Source of the DNA: Xenopus tropicalis
Taxonomy: Eukaryota; Chordata; Amphibia; Anura; Pipidae
NCBI RefSeq assembly: GCF_000004195.4
Contig: NC_030683.2
Span: 49,861,358-49,925,357 of the forward strand
Length of the DNA stretch: 64,000 nt
Direction: 5' to 3'
A program made the translations under genes and the position numbers. Of this stretch, positions 1 to 9,655 are shown piece after piece. Numbering within the stretch: position 1 is the first letter of the stretch; each line of letters starts with the position of its first letter. The notes under the pieces are model-generated. The model ran no database searches and was not told where the DNA came from. It saw nothing but the letters and a program-made list of their open reading frames with translations.

Positions 1-31
1 GCAACAAAAATAACTTGACTTTTCTTTAAAA

Positions 32-40
<9 letters not shown>

Positions 41-62
<22 letters not shown>
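41..62. repeat. (TA)n microsatellite
   Basis: Uninterrupted TA dinucleotides follow a run of A. A second short TA tract lies at about 350-365, immediately after the palindrome at 128-349. Confidence 0.9.
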
Positions 63-127
63 GCAAGAACAAACGGAGCACACCCTATTGAAATTCAAAT
101 GCCCAGGGTGCTGGCTAAAAAATATAA

Positions 128-349
128 AGCAAGAAAAAAGAGCTGCACTCACCAGGACTTGGCAAAAATATAGTAAGTTTATTTAAGCAAAGAGATCCAA
201 CGTTTCGAGCACCAACTGTGCTCTTCCTCAGGGAAAAAACCACCCTGAGGAAGAGCACAGTTAGTGCTCGAAACGTTGGATCTCTTTGCTTAAATAAACT
301 TACTATATTTTTGCCAAGTCCTGGTGAGTGCAGCTCTTTTTTCTTGCTA
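128..349. repeat. Long near-perfect palindrome (MITE-like inverted repeat)
   Basis: Two arms of about 106 bp are reverse complements with only isolated mismatches, for example accaactgtgc on the left against gcacagttagt on the right. They are separated by a loop of about 9 bp at 234-242. The left arm is roughly 128-233 and the right arm 243-349, and both flanks are TA-rich. The structure would form a very stable hairpin. I take it to be a palindromic MITE or a recent inverted duplication. There is no coding capacity, because the open frame through it is only a by-product of symmetry. Confidence 0.85.
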
Positions 350-365
350 TATATATATATATATA

Positions 366-1661
366 TGTAGGGACCCATAGGGTTAAGCTCCCTATGGCTT
401 TATCCCCTACCTCTTCACACCTTTAATGTTATTGGGCAGAAGCCCCTGTACTTAGTTTACAGTGTAAAGCTATCCCTTATAGGTTTAGCCTGGTTGTACA
501 CGCCCCCTGCAGACTGATATAGTGTCTGGCAGGAGGAGGGTGTAACTTCCTCTTTGGCTGCCGGGCTGCTACCTGAAGCACCACTCCATTGAGCCTGGGT
601 ACAGATCCGGCCCAGTAGCCACTTCCATCCAAATTTAAGTCGGGGACAGGGCCCCGTGAATGAGGAAAAGACAGCATAGCAATATATGTAATAGAACCCT
701 CTAGGACAGGGGTGGGCAAACTACGGCCCGCGAGCCACATCCGGCCCGTCAGCCCTTTCAATCCGGCTCGCCGTCTCCGGCCCCCTTAAAAGAATGACGG
801 GCCCTGATTGGTTGCGCCCCGTGCGTGCGCACAGCGTCAGCACGCACGGGGCGCAACCATATAAAAGAATGCACTGGGGTGCCGGGGAACAGAAGGACGG
901 GACGGAGGAAGCAGCGGGTCGCTGGAGGAGGGAGTCGCAGGTCATGGAGGATGCTGGGGGGGAGCTGAGAGGCCCCATAATTTTTGATGGCAACCCCGGG
1001 CGTAACGCTGTCCCGGCCCGGTCCGGCCCGTCTGTTAGTCAATGTGGCCCCTGAGCCAAAAAGTTTGCCCACCCCTGCTCTAGGAGGTGTGAGTTCAGTC
1101 AGACTTATCTAGCAAGGGCAGTCTTTTAGCCCCATCCAGGATAATAGGAAAGGAGTAGTCTTCCTACTAGGCCTTTATTGCCTTATTGTAGGGACACAGA
1201 AGTGCTAGGGAATCAGGTTAGCAAATATGCCTTGCCCTAACCTCCACAAGAGCATGGGACTATGCCGGTGAGCTGCCTATGCCTATCCTTCTGTTGATGT
1301 TGTACCTACCTAACCTCCAAAAGAGAAGGGATCACTAGGAAAGCATCATATTCCATCTGTTAATCCTCTGCACTTCATATTGTTCTTCTGCATGCTGGTC
1401 TGCGTACCATCTGAGTGAGTAACCTGAAATACCCTGAATACCATTGTCTTGGACAATAAAGTATTATCCAGTTATATCTGAAAGAATCCTCTGGCGTCCA
1501 TTTCTATCTATTGCACCACACTACTTCAGCTAGTTGTAGTTCAACAACACCCCCAGCTCCATTATATCACTCCCACTTAGCAGAGGCCCACTCCTAAGTA
1601 TTAAGGTCGCATGTAACACATGCTCTACAGTACACTACTAGCCTGGGTTTGAAGCCAAACA
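366..1661 (+). repeat. LTR-like dispersed repeat, copy 1 (interrupted by a hAT element)
   Basis: This starts TGTAGGGACCCATAGGG and ends near GCCAAACA. It shares ordered blocks with 18063-18990: the agggacccataggg start, 'gtcggggacaggg..ccgtgaa', an AATAAA near the right side (about 1456), 'acacccccagctcc', and a closing 'actagcctgg..ttga'. TG...CA ends, an internal AATAAA and no coding sequence fit a solo LTR. The flanks here are TA-rich, so a target duplication cannot be judged. A non-LTR origin remains possible. Copy 1 is longer because a hAT element sits inside it at 707-1077. Confidence 0.55.
707..1077. mobile_element. Non-autonomous hAT element with 8-bp TSD
   Basis: The ends are inverted repeats: CAGGGGTGGGCAAACTA on the left, and AAAGTTTGCCCACCCCTG on the right. 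They are flanked by an exact 8-bp direct duplication ctctagga (699-706 and 1078-1085), the hallmark of hAT insertion. The 371-bp body is GC- and CpG-rich (gcccgcgagcc, gtgcgtgcgcac) and has no transposase. It is inserted inside the LTR-like repeat at 366-1661 and so is younger than it. Confidence 0.9.
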
Positions 1662-2330
1662 TATATATATAGCATTTTGCCTGATGTGACAATGAAAGTC
1701 TTGTAAGAGTCCCAGTAAATGATCAGATTGTTTCAGACTGCATAAAAAAACATTTCTGCTTAATAAATAGAAGAATAAAAATGATATATATTGCACAGAT
1801 TTTGCTGCTTTTATGAAATCAAAGAACAGTTAAAATGTATTGTAATAATATGTTTGATTAAATAGCTTGAGTACAAAAAAATACCATTTTACCATTCACA
1901 GAAAAGCAATGAGATTCCCACCTTTTAGTTTGTGTTGAGTTCTAATATACAGATGCATGTTTAAAAACGCTAGTATATCATTAGCTGTTCTTCCATGAAG
2001 AGAACTTTTTTATGAGCTGCCATTTAGTATGTACCCTGAGGCACACCAGGAAACTCCTTGATTAATGGCCTTACAAAGAGTTACACAATCTTCTGCTCTT
2101 CGGCTGCTTCAAAACAACCCAAGGTATGCTGGGAGTTGTAGTTCTGGTGCATAAATAGTTGCCTCTCCAGGCCATAAGAGGAAGTCCATGAGGCTGAAAG
2201 CCTTCCCTGCAAACATATGTTTGTTCCGTCGATGATGTCATAGAGCCTGTACTCACTGTCCTTCAGCTGTTGTAACCTATAAACTGCAGCATCCTGGCAG
2301 AAGGTCTTGGGAGTTGTAGTGTTTGACAGC
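1662..2330. other. Intergenic, no gene seen
   Basis: AT-rich spacer without convincing exons. A short 'gggagttgtagtt' motif occurs twice (about 2131 and 2309) and again near 2913. It is a common frog repeat fragment. Nothing else is identifiable. Confidence 0.5.
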
Positions 2331-2666
2331 TTAAAGTGATACTGACACTAAAAAACTACTATTTAAAATATGAATGTACATCTAAAGTTACCTACAGGTC
2401 ATGTTGACCATTTTTTTGCTGATAGGGCTAAGTAATTGTTACTGGAAGTTCCTAAATGTGACGGTTTTGCCAAGCTGACTGTCCTTTCTCAACCTGTCGG
2501 TTATGGTTTCTAATGCTAATATGACAGCCCCCTAATAGAGGAACATGGAAGATTAGATAATGTAAAAACATTGGGCAAATACTTTTAAGGCAAAATTATA
2601 AATAGCATGTAAAGACAATGTTATGATAAGAAAAGGGTTTAATTTCTTGTGTCAAAATCTCTTTAA
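2331..2666. mobile_element. T2/piggyBac-like MITE (TTAA ends)
   Basis: Left end TTAAAGTGATACTGACAC pairs with right end GTGTCAAAATCTCTTTAA, giving about 18-bp imperfect terminal inverted repeats beginning at TTAA. No coding potential. It resembles the other TTAAAGG-ended elements at 4327, 12352, 15503, 27796 and 36080. Confidence 0.65.
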
Positions 2667-3057
2667 GGCTTGTGCATTTGACATGTCCCCATGACAGCAT
2701 TCCACCCCTCTCCCTACCACTGTCACATTTTCATTGTCATCTTTGGTATTTACTAGCAGAATGTGTCCTGCAAAAAATAACCTTGGGGCCCCCAACTGAC
2801 TTATTAGCAACAGTAATTCAGACTGGAACAGGGATATAATCTCTGGCTTCTTGTGTGTTGCTCTGTTGTTTCAGCTGGGCTGATTATGCAGCATGTCATG
2901 TGTGATTTTAGAGTTGTAGTTCAGCAACAGCTAAAAGGCTGCAGTTGCAGACAAATGGTTCTACCAGCTGAAGCTACACACCACATATAAGATAGATTTT
3001 AACATTAGAGGCAAATTTCAAAGTAGAAATGAATGGATGCTTTATTCATGCAAACTC

Positions 3058-3319
3058 TAGTGATGAGTGAATTTTTTCGCCAGGCATGGATTTGCTGCAA
3101 ATTTCCGCATTTCTCCATTGTCAAATTTTTTCACGGAAACTGCCACAAAAATTTGTTGCAAAAAAATTTGCAGATTGGGAAAATCAAACACATGAAAAAA
3201 TTCATGGACATATCAAAACAGCGGACACAAAAAAAAATGGTGTCAAAAAAGTTGTGCAGTAGCTGAATTTTAAACCTTTTAATTTTTTTTGCAAGGAAGG
3301 ACAGATTTGCTCATCACTA
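3058..3319. mobile_element. Short hAT-like MITE with 8-bp TSD
   Basis: Terminal inverted repeats TAGTGATGAG / CTCATCACTA are flanked by an exact 8-bp duplication gcaaactc (3050-3057 and 3320-3327). The interior is A/T-rich with repeated aaattttt and ttgcaaa motifs. The open frame that crosses it is not a gene. Confidence 0.85.
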
Positions 3320-3539
3320 GCAAACTCTTATTATGCTCTTTCTATAACTTGCCTGCAGTTTTAAACTGAATATTAACAAGTGGTTTTACTATGAATTATC
3401 TTCTTTTGTTAAACAAAATTCATATAATGTAAGCTGCATTTTTAGTAAATTGTCTGAGATTGTATTAAGTTTCTTCCACACAGAAACAGGCAAAGAAGAA
3501 GGTAAAGCACTGAACACACTCATTGCAAACCACCTACAG

Positions 3540-3793
3540 CCTTAGGCTGATGCCACACGCGGCGTAGGGCTGATTTTTTTCGGCAAGCGGAAAAACGCTT
3601 GCCGAAAAATCAGCCCTACGCCTGCAAAGTCTCGCGTTTTCATGCGTATATCGGCTACATGTGCCTGCACCTGAGCGTATCCCATTCATTCGGGTGCAGG
3701 CACAAGTAGGAGGCGTAGGGCTGAATTTTCGGCAAGCGTTTATCCGCTTGCCAAAAATTTCAGCCCTACGCCTCGTGTGGCATCAGCCTTAGG
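3540..3793. mobile_element. Palindromic MITE, 'gatgccacacg' family, copy 1
   Basis: Outer arms CTTAGGCTGATGCCACACG and CGTGTGGCATCAGCCTTAGG are inverted. Inside are further nested palindromes: cggcaagcg...cgcttgccg, and tcagccctacgcc against ggcgtagggctga, occurring at both ends. The central part carries 'ctacatgtgcctgcacc' and 'gggtgcaggcacaagtag'. Related copies are at 42103-42433 and, degraded, at 8535-8700. Confidence 0.75.
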
Positions 3794-4326
3794 CATATCA
3801 GTAGGGCCCTCAGTCAACTCATCCCCCATGTGAAATAATAGGCACCTGTCCGGGGCAGTAACCCATAGCAACCAATAAGATGTTTGGCTTTTATACAGGT
3901 GACCAGTAAATGCTATTTGCTGATTGGTTGCTATAGGTCAGGGCTGTCCAACTGGCAGCCCGCGACCATGGGCGTCCGCAGAAAATTTTCCAAGGGGGGG
4001 CAAGTAAGCTAGCATCATCCTGCAACAGATAAATATAAATATATTTTTTTTTTTTTTGCAGGATGATACTAGGGGAGGCTAAATATGGCCCATACACAGA
4101 CTGACCTACAGCTAATGTGACACTTAGTGGATTCGCTGCTGACGTAAAAAGTTAACCTCCCAACTACCTCTTGCCGTTCCCACTGACTTCCAGGGATACT
4201 GTACAAAAGTGCGGGTGGGGGTGCTTTTTTTTTTTACCCTAAAATGTTTAGTATTAGTAGTAAAAGTATTCATACGCGCACTTCTGTTAGGGGATCTGCA
4301 AACATTTGTGTTTGTGATCAGTTAGC

Positions 4327-4726
4327 TTAAAGGGGTAGTTCGCATTCGAATTCACTTTTATTTTTAATGGTTTTTCAGTTATTTAGCTTTTTGTTCAGCA
4401 GCTCTCCATTTGGTATTTCAGCAGCTATCTGGTTGCTAGGGTCTTATTTACCCTAGCAACCAGGTAGTGATTTAAACAAGAGATGGGAATATGAATAGTT
4501 AAGGGGCCTACTTGGAAAAATAAGTAATACAAAATTATAATAATAATAATAAAATTGTAGCCTCACAGAGCAATATTTTTTGGCCCCCATTTGAAATCTG
4601 TATAGAGGCAGAAGAGAAAGGCAAATTATTCAAAAAAATTAATTAGGAAGACCAATTGCAAAGTTGCTAGGAATAGGCCATTTTATAACATACTAAAGGT
4701 TAACTTAAAAGTGAACCACCCCTTTA
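4327..4726. mobile_element. T2-like MITE inside the nested hAT
   Basis: Starts TTAAAGGGGTAGTTCGCA and ends GTGAACCACCCCTTTA, an inverted pair with TTAA at the left boundary. The internal inverted motif ctatctggttgctaggg / ccctagcaaccaggtag (about 4425-4467) forms a hairpin, and a short (ATA)n run follows at 4537-4552. Third level of nesting: T2 in hAT in hAT. Confidence 0.75.
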
Positions 4727-5129
4727 GATGTGTTTATGTTAGTTTTATAGCAAGAAAGGCAGTGGGTACTGACTCCCCATTATATACAGTGAGACGCAGT
4801 CTGTATTTACAAACCCAGCACATTATATACAGTGAGAAGCAGTGGGTACAGATGGCAGATATTCAGGCCCTGGCACTATAACACTGGCACTGATACACAA
4901 CATTGGCCCCACTGTAACTTACTATAAATGAACAAAACAATGACAAAAAAAAAAAAAAATAGTAAGTGCAAAAAACAACAACACATATATAAACACACAA
5001 TGAGCTTTTTCAGAGGGAAAGAGTTAACTTACCCTCCATGTGTTAGGGTAGGGGATAGATTATATATTATTATAGATGTCAGGTCAGGCAAAAAACAATT
5101 TAATGTCAGCTAGTGATTCTTTAGAACTG

Positions 5130-5429
5130 TATAGTGCCTGGGTATAGTGCCTGGGTATAGTGCCTGGGTATAGTGCCTGTGTATAGTGCCTGGGTATAGT
5201 GCCTGGGTATAGTGCCTGGGTATAGTACCTGGGTATAGTGCCTGTGTATAGTGCCTGGGTATAGTGCCTGGGTATAGTGCCTGGGTATAGTGCCTGTGTA
5301 TAGTACCTGGGTATAGTGCCTGTGTATAGTGCCTGGGTATAGTGCCTGTGTATAGTACCTGGGTATAGTGCCTGGGTATAGTGCCTGGGTATAGTACCTG
5401 GGTATAGTGCCTGGGTATAGTACCTGTGG
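5130..5429. repeat. 13-bp minisatellite, about 23 copies
   Basis: Tandem units of tatagtgcctggg with variants tatagtgcctgtg and tatagtacctggg fill about 300 bp. The minus-strand frame is open only because 13 bp repeats every 13 codons without creating a stop. It is not a protein gene. Confidence 0.95.
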
Positions 5430-6082
5430 GATGAAAACTGCAGCAAAAGTTGAGAGTTGGTTCTTAGGTAAAGTTACAGGGGCAGATTCTTCTTTTCAGT
5501 CTTTATTTCTGTTTCCAGTTTGCAAAATCTCCCGATCCCTGTGTGCATGTGTGCTCTGATTGGTCAATTTTACTGTCTGTCAAGGAAGCTGTGCTCTGAT
5601 TGGAGAATCCACAAGAAGAAAGATCCAATCGGAGCACAGCAAAAACGGGCTTGAGGGGACTGCAGAAACGGAGTAAGGTTTTTGGTTTTTTTGCTACTTT
5701 TCCAGGGGGGGGCAAGTGCCCCCTCTTGCCCCCTTCTGTGGACGCCCATGCCCGCGACCCCTCTCTGTGTGGCCCTCCACCTGTCTGGCTGCTTTGATGG
5801 CTTACCTTTGTGTATTACCTTCAAATGGTATCAATACTGAGATTAACTGCCCCCCTGCATTGCTCACACCTCAGATTCAGGCTGTAATCCCCCTGTATTG
5901 TTTAATCATGTAATCCCCTGTACTGTTCACACTTTTTAATGCCTTCATTGTTTTCCCCCTGCAGTGTTCACACCTCAGGCTCTGGCTGTAATCACCCACA
6001 TTGTTCCCCTGTTCACACCTCAGACATTCCCTCTGACACATCCAGCATTGTGTTACTGTATGCTGCCTGTGTGTGCAATAGG

Positions 6083-6836
6083 GCAGGCATAGTATGGCAC
6101 ACATAGGCAGGGGTGGGCAGGAATAGTATGGCACACATAGGCAGGGGTGGGCAGGAATAGTATGGCACACATAGGCAGGGGTGGGCAGGAATAGTATGGC
6201 ACACATAGGCAGGGGTGGGCAGGAATAGTATGGCACACATAGGCAGGGGAGGGCAGGCATAGTATGGCACACATAGGCAGGGGTGGGCAGGAATAGTATG
6301 GCACACATAGGCGGGGGGGCAGGCATAGTATGGCACATATAGGCAGGGGAGGGCAAGCATAGCATGGCACACATAGGCAGGGGAGGGCAAGCATAGTATG
6401 GCACATATAGGCAGGGGAGGGCAGGAATAGTATGGCACACATAGGCAGGGGTGGGCAGGAATAGTATGGCACACATAGGCGGGGGCAGGCATAGTATGGC
6501 ACACATAGGCAGGGGAGGGCAAGCATAGTATGGCACACATAGGAAGGGGAGGGCAAGCATAGTATGGCACACATAGGCAGGGGAGGGCAAGCATAGTATG
6601 GCACACATAGGAAGGGGAGGGCAAGCATAGTATGGCACACATAGGCAGGGGAGGGCAGGCAGAGTATGGCACACACAGGAGGGGTAGGGCAAGCAGTACT
6701 CTGCCTGCTCTATGCCTCCCCTATGCTGCCTGTGTGTGCAATACTCTGCCTTCCCTATGCTGCCTGTGTGTGCCATACTCTGCCTTTCCTATGCTGCCTG
6801 TGTGTGCCATACTCTCCCTGCCCTATGCTGCCTGTG
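6083..6836. repeat. 34-bp minisatellite with an internal orientation switch
   Basis: From 6083 to about 6690 there are about 18 units of the type agtatggcacacataggc followed by agggg(a/t)gggcagg. From about 6692 to 6836 the same unit continues in reverse complement (ctatgctgcctgtgtgtgcc, atactctgcc). The period is 34 bp. The same unit makes up the core of element B (59084-59580), so it belongs to this hAT family. Long open frames in several registers here are artefacts of the repeat. Confidence 0.92.
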
Positions 6837-7209
6837 GAAGGTGAACCTGGCAGGGGTTTGTTCCTGGAGTTTGGCATTTGGAAATAGTCATTATATGGTC
6901 CCCAAGGGGTGTAATTATATGCTGGGGGGTTGCTGTGCTATCCACAGAAGAGGAAGAGGCATATCGATTTAAGTGTATGACATAATATAATTCTTTCATA
7001 TATAAATGAAGGGTGATATCCCTTCAGTGAGCACCAACCATTGGGTTTTTGCTATGTTGCCACCATTAATGTGGGGATGGTCTTTAAAGCTCTTGTGATA
7101 GCATGGGTGTAGTTTGAAGTGGGTGTGGTTTAAAAAAAGGGGAGTGGTCAAAACTGTAAGCAAGAAAAAAAATTCCGGCCCTCGGTACCACAGAAGTTGG
7201 ACAGCACTG

Positions 7210-8033
7210 CATAGGTGATTAGACCTGTAGCAAACTTTGGGTCTTTTATTACATTAACCCTAGAGGTAGCCGCAGAATAAAGCCCACAAATACCATAATG
7301 TAAAGTATATCTGTTTGTAGTCCTTTAGCTGCCTTTTTATTTCTAATAAGTTATTAGTGTAAATGTAAGGAAAAATTGCAGTTGAGCACTGCATTCAGTA
7401 GTATTTATTAAAGACATATGTTTATTTATACAGTATGTAGTTGCAGTCATTTTCTGTAATTGCTGATTTTAGCTGTAAGATTCTTTCCATACTCTTGTCT
7501 TCTGCCTTTAGCTGGTGCCCAAATATGAGTCTTTTTGCATATGCCTGTAATAAAAGACTATTGCGCTAATATATGACTTTAACTGTGTTTATTTTTTCCA
7601 AAACATTTGTATATTATCAAGGATAATATACTCACCTACTAAAATGCAAGCAGTGAGATGCCAGCCTAATTTAGAAAATCAGTGGCACTTTGTTGGGACG
7701 ACCATATAGGGTTAACATTGGTGCAGGCGCGCCAACAACACCTGTAGAACTTGATTTGGTGACAAAGGTTACCAAATGACAAAGCAGCCCACAATATGTG
7801 TGACTGTATTACATCAGTATCCTTGGTAATCCCTATCATTCATATTTCTAACTCAACAACAGGAATGTTGCTCGTTAAAATACAACAAGGTTAGATTTTG
7901 CATGGCAGTATAATACTTGAGGTGCTAGACCCTTTTGTGATAGCTTTACTAATAGCAGAGCCACGTTACTACAATCTAGCCATCCCTATTTTGTGTGTAT
8001 GGTGGCTTATCATTAGAAAAATGGGGTGTTTGT
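7210..8033. other. Intergenic, no gene seen
   Basis: AT-rich spacer with no exon-like segment or clear transposon ends. Confidence 0.5.
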
Positions 8034-8160
8034 ACAGGTATGGGATCTTTTATCTGGAAACCCAATATCCATGAAGCTCTTTATTATGGAAAGACCATAT
8101 TAATACCTTGTATTTAAGCCAGAATAAAGCCATGATGTTTGGTTTTACAGATCATTAGTT
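8034..8160 (+). repeat. Fragment of the 'acaggtatgggatc' MITE family
   Basis: Begins acaggtatgggatcttttat, followed by ctggaaaccca..atcc. It matches the left part of the intact copy at 28842-29155, then diverges. Other members are at 11588, 23522, 42977, 46763 and 55687. Confidence 0.7.
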
Positions 8161-8399
8161 TTCTTTCTTTCATTTACAGGGTTACTAGTGCTATTTTAAG
8201 TTTACTCACTGGTGCTATGGGAGCAAAGGTTTATCAATTTAACTTGTATTCAGTTATACAAATCAAATGTATTATTATTTAAAGATTGCTTGTATTTTAT
8301 CAGGTACAAAGCACAATCTAAAAGATAAAATATAGATAAGAGTTAACTAACCAAACAAGCTACGACTGCAGCCCAAGATTACTTAATGTACTTGATAAC

Positions 8400-8402
<3 letters not shown>

Positions 8403-8434
<32 letters not shown>
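8403..8434. repeat. (TA)n microsatellite
   Basis: About 16 TA dinucleotides. Confidence 0.9.
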
Positions 8435-8437
<3 letters not shown>

Positions 8438-8534
8438 CTTCATTCAGTCTGTCTCAGAAATCATGATTTAAAATTCAACAAAAACATTTTTTTTCCCGTG
8501 GGCTGGATCACTGGCTCACAGCAGCACAACATAC

Positions 8535-8700
8535 TAAAGCTAATGCCACACGTGAATTGAATATGCTTGGGTGCAGGCACATGTAGCCGATATCCCCCAA
8601 AAAACACAAGACTTTGCATTTTCAGCAGATAGCGGCTACATGTGCCAGAATCACAGGATACCGAATGCATTTGGGTTTATTAAAGCACGATTGAACACGA
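8535..8700. repeat. Degraded copy of the 'gatgccacacg' palindromic MITE
   Basis: Contains ctaatgccacacg, gggtgcaggcacatgtagcc and gcggctacatgtgcc, the signature blocks of the elements at 3540 and 42103. The right end is not found. Confidence 0.55.
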
Positions 8701-8985
8701 ATTCGAAAAATTAGTATTTTTTCTATTTGTTAAAACTTTTCGTATTGACCACGATAATATCATTAAAATAGTAGGACTCTTTCATGGTTATCGTTAAATT
8801 CCACAAAAAAGTTGTATTTTTCGCAAAGACTACAACCTTTTCAGAATTCATTCAAGCTTTGGTATCATGATTTTCTTTTGGCCAGGTTGTTGCTGTAGAG
8901 TGTCCTATGGAAGGCTTCCAAAATCATGCATTGAATTTTTAAAGCCAGAAAGGTTTTCACATCGTTTACTATCGTTATACCATCC
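8671..8985. repeat. A/T-rich 'cgaaaa/tttcg' MITE, copy 1
   Basis: Frog-type MITE sequence with ttattaaagcacga at the left and repeated cgaaaaa, ttttcg, tatcgtta motifs. Parts of the interior (gctttggtatcatga, tggccaggttg, atcatgcattg) occur in reverse complement or variant form in the element at 9207-9655. Boundaries are approximate. Confidence 0.5.
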
Positions 8986-9206
8986 CTTAATAGGTCACTT
9001 AACATAATATAAACTATATGCTGTGTTTGTATTCATTCTGGGGGTATAGTTTTCCTTTCAGTCAGAAAGAGTTACATTGAACAGGATGCCCCTTCTAATA
9101 TTACTCTGCATGGGAACTAATGTGGCCATCAAGAAACTAACCTCATCTGGTTATGTCCTAAAACCAGAAAATGCATACTTGATCATTTTCTGGCCAAAGT
9201 ACACTA

Positions 9207-9655
9207 GGGGAGCCGATTCATTGAAGTCCGAATTACGAGTACGATTTTCGAAAATTCGCATTAAATATGAAAATTTCTGATGTGCGTTAATTTTGCGAAA
9301 AGTTGCGTCGTGCTTGTACGAAAATATCATAGTACGTTCCGAAAGTTACAAAATGGCGCAAAACCTTTCTGACTTTGAACCTTTAGTGCATGATTTTGGA
9401 AACCTCTCATAGGACTCAATGGCACTCTGTAGCTCCAACCTGGCCAAAGGAAAGTCACAATACCGAGCTTGAATGAATTCCGAAAATTTTGTACTCGTTG
9501 TGACAAATACGATTTTGTCTCAAAAATTGTCGCGAAGTGTGAAAAAGTTGGGGAAATTAACGACAAAAGTCGCGGAAAATACGCAGTTATAAAAGTTAGA
9601 AAAACAACAAATTTTTTCTATTCGTAACCAATCGTACATTGATAAATGGGCCCCT
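9207..9655. mobile_element. A/T-rich 'cgaaaa/tttcg' MITE, copy 2
   Basis: The left end AGGGGAGCCGATTCATTGAA and right end TTGATAAATGGGCCCCT form imperfect inverted repeats. The interior is full of tacgaaaat/attttcg. The open frame on the minus strand here has no protein likeness. The related element at 61771-62126 has the same end pattern (AGGGGGCCAATTCATTAAAA). Confidence 0.6.

Larger units (their letters stand above)
3967..5750. mobile_element. hAT element nested in element A, exact 8-bp TSD
   Basis: Inverted ends CATGGGCGTCCGCAG and CTGTGGACGCCCATG are bounded by identical 8-bp copies of cccgcgac at 3959-3966 and 5751-5758. The inner subterminal 'ccaaggggggg' pairs with 'ccaggggggg' in direct sequence near the two ends. 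The 1,784-bp body contains a T2-like MITE (4327-4726) and a 13-bp minisatellite (5130-5429) but no recognisable transposase, so it is non-autonomous. Confidence 0.92.
3939..7209. mobile_element. Large non-autonomous hAT element A (hosts a nested hAT)
   Basis: The left end is CAGGGCTGTCCAACTGGC and the right end AGTTGGACAGCACTG. The flanks ctataggt (3931-3938) and cataggt (7210-7216) look like an 8-bp duplication with one base lost. Subterminal sequence matches element B at 58912-60005 in the opposite orientation (cccgcgacc...tgtgtggcc, and ggccctcggtacc). A second hAT (3967-5750) is inserted 28 bp inside the left end, so the element itself is about 1.5 kb. Its interior is dominated by a 34-bp minisatellite. 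I see no transposase. Confidence 0.8.

Noticed and set aside
758..1072. GC-rich open frames on both strands
   Set aside because: They are inside the hAT element 707-1077 and show no protein family.
5084..5446. Minus-strand frame of YTQALYPGTIP repeats
   Set aside because: 13-bp minisatellite; all three registers give the same cycle.
5877..6776. Minus-strand open frame of 299 codons with CLPSPAYVCHT-type repeats
   Set aside because: It is the translation of the 34-bp minisatellite. Three registers are open at once because 34 is not a multiple of 3, and there is no start context or splice support.
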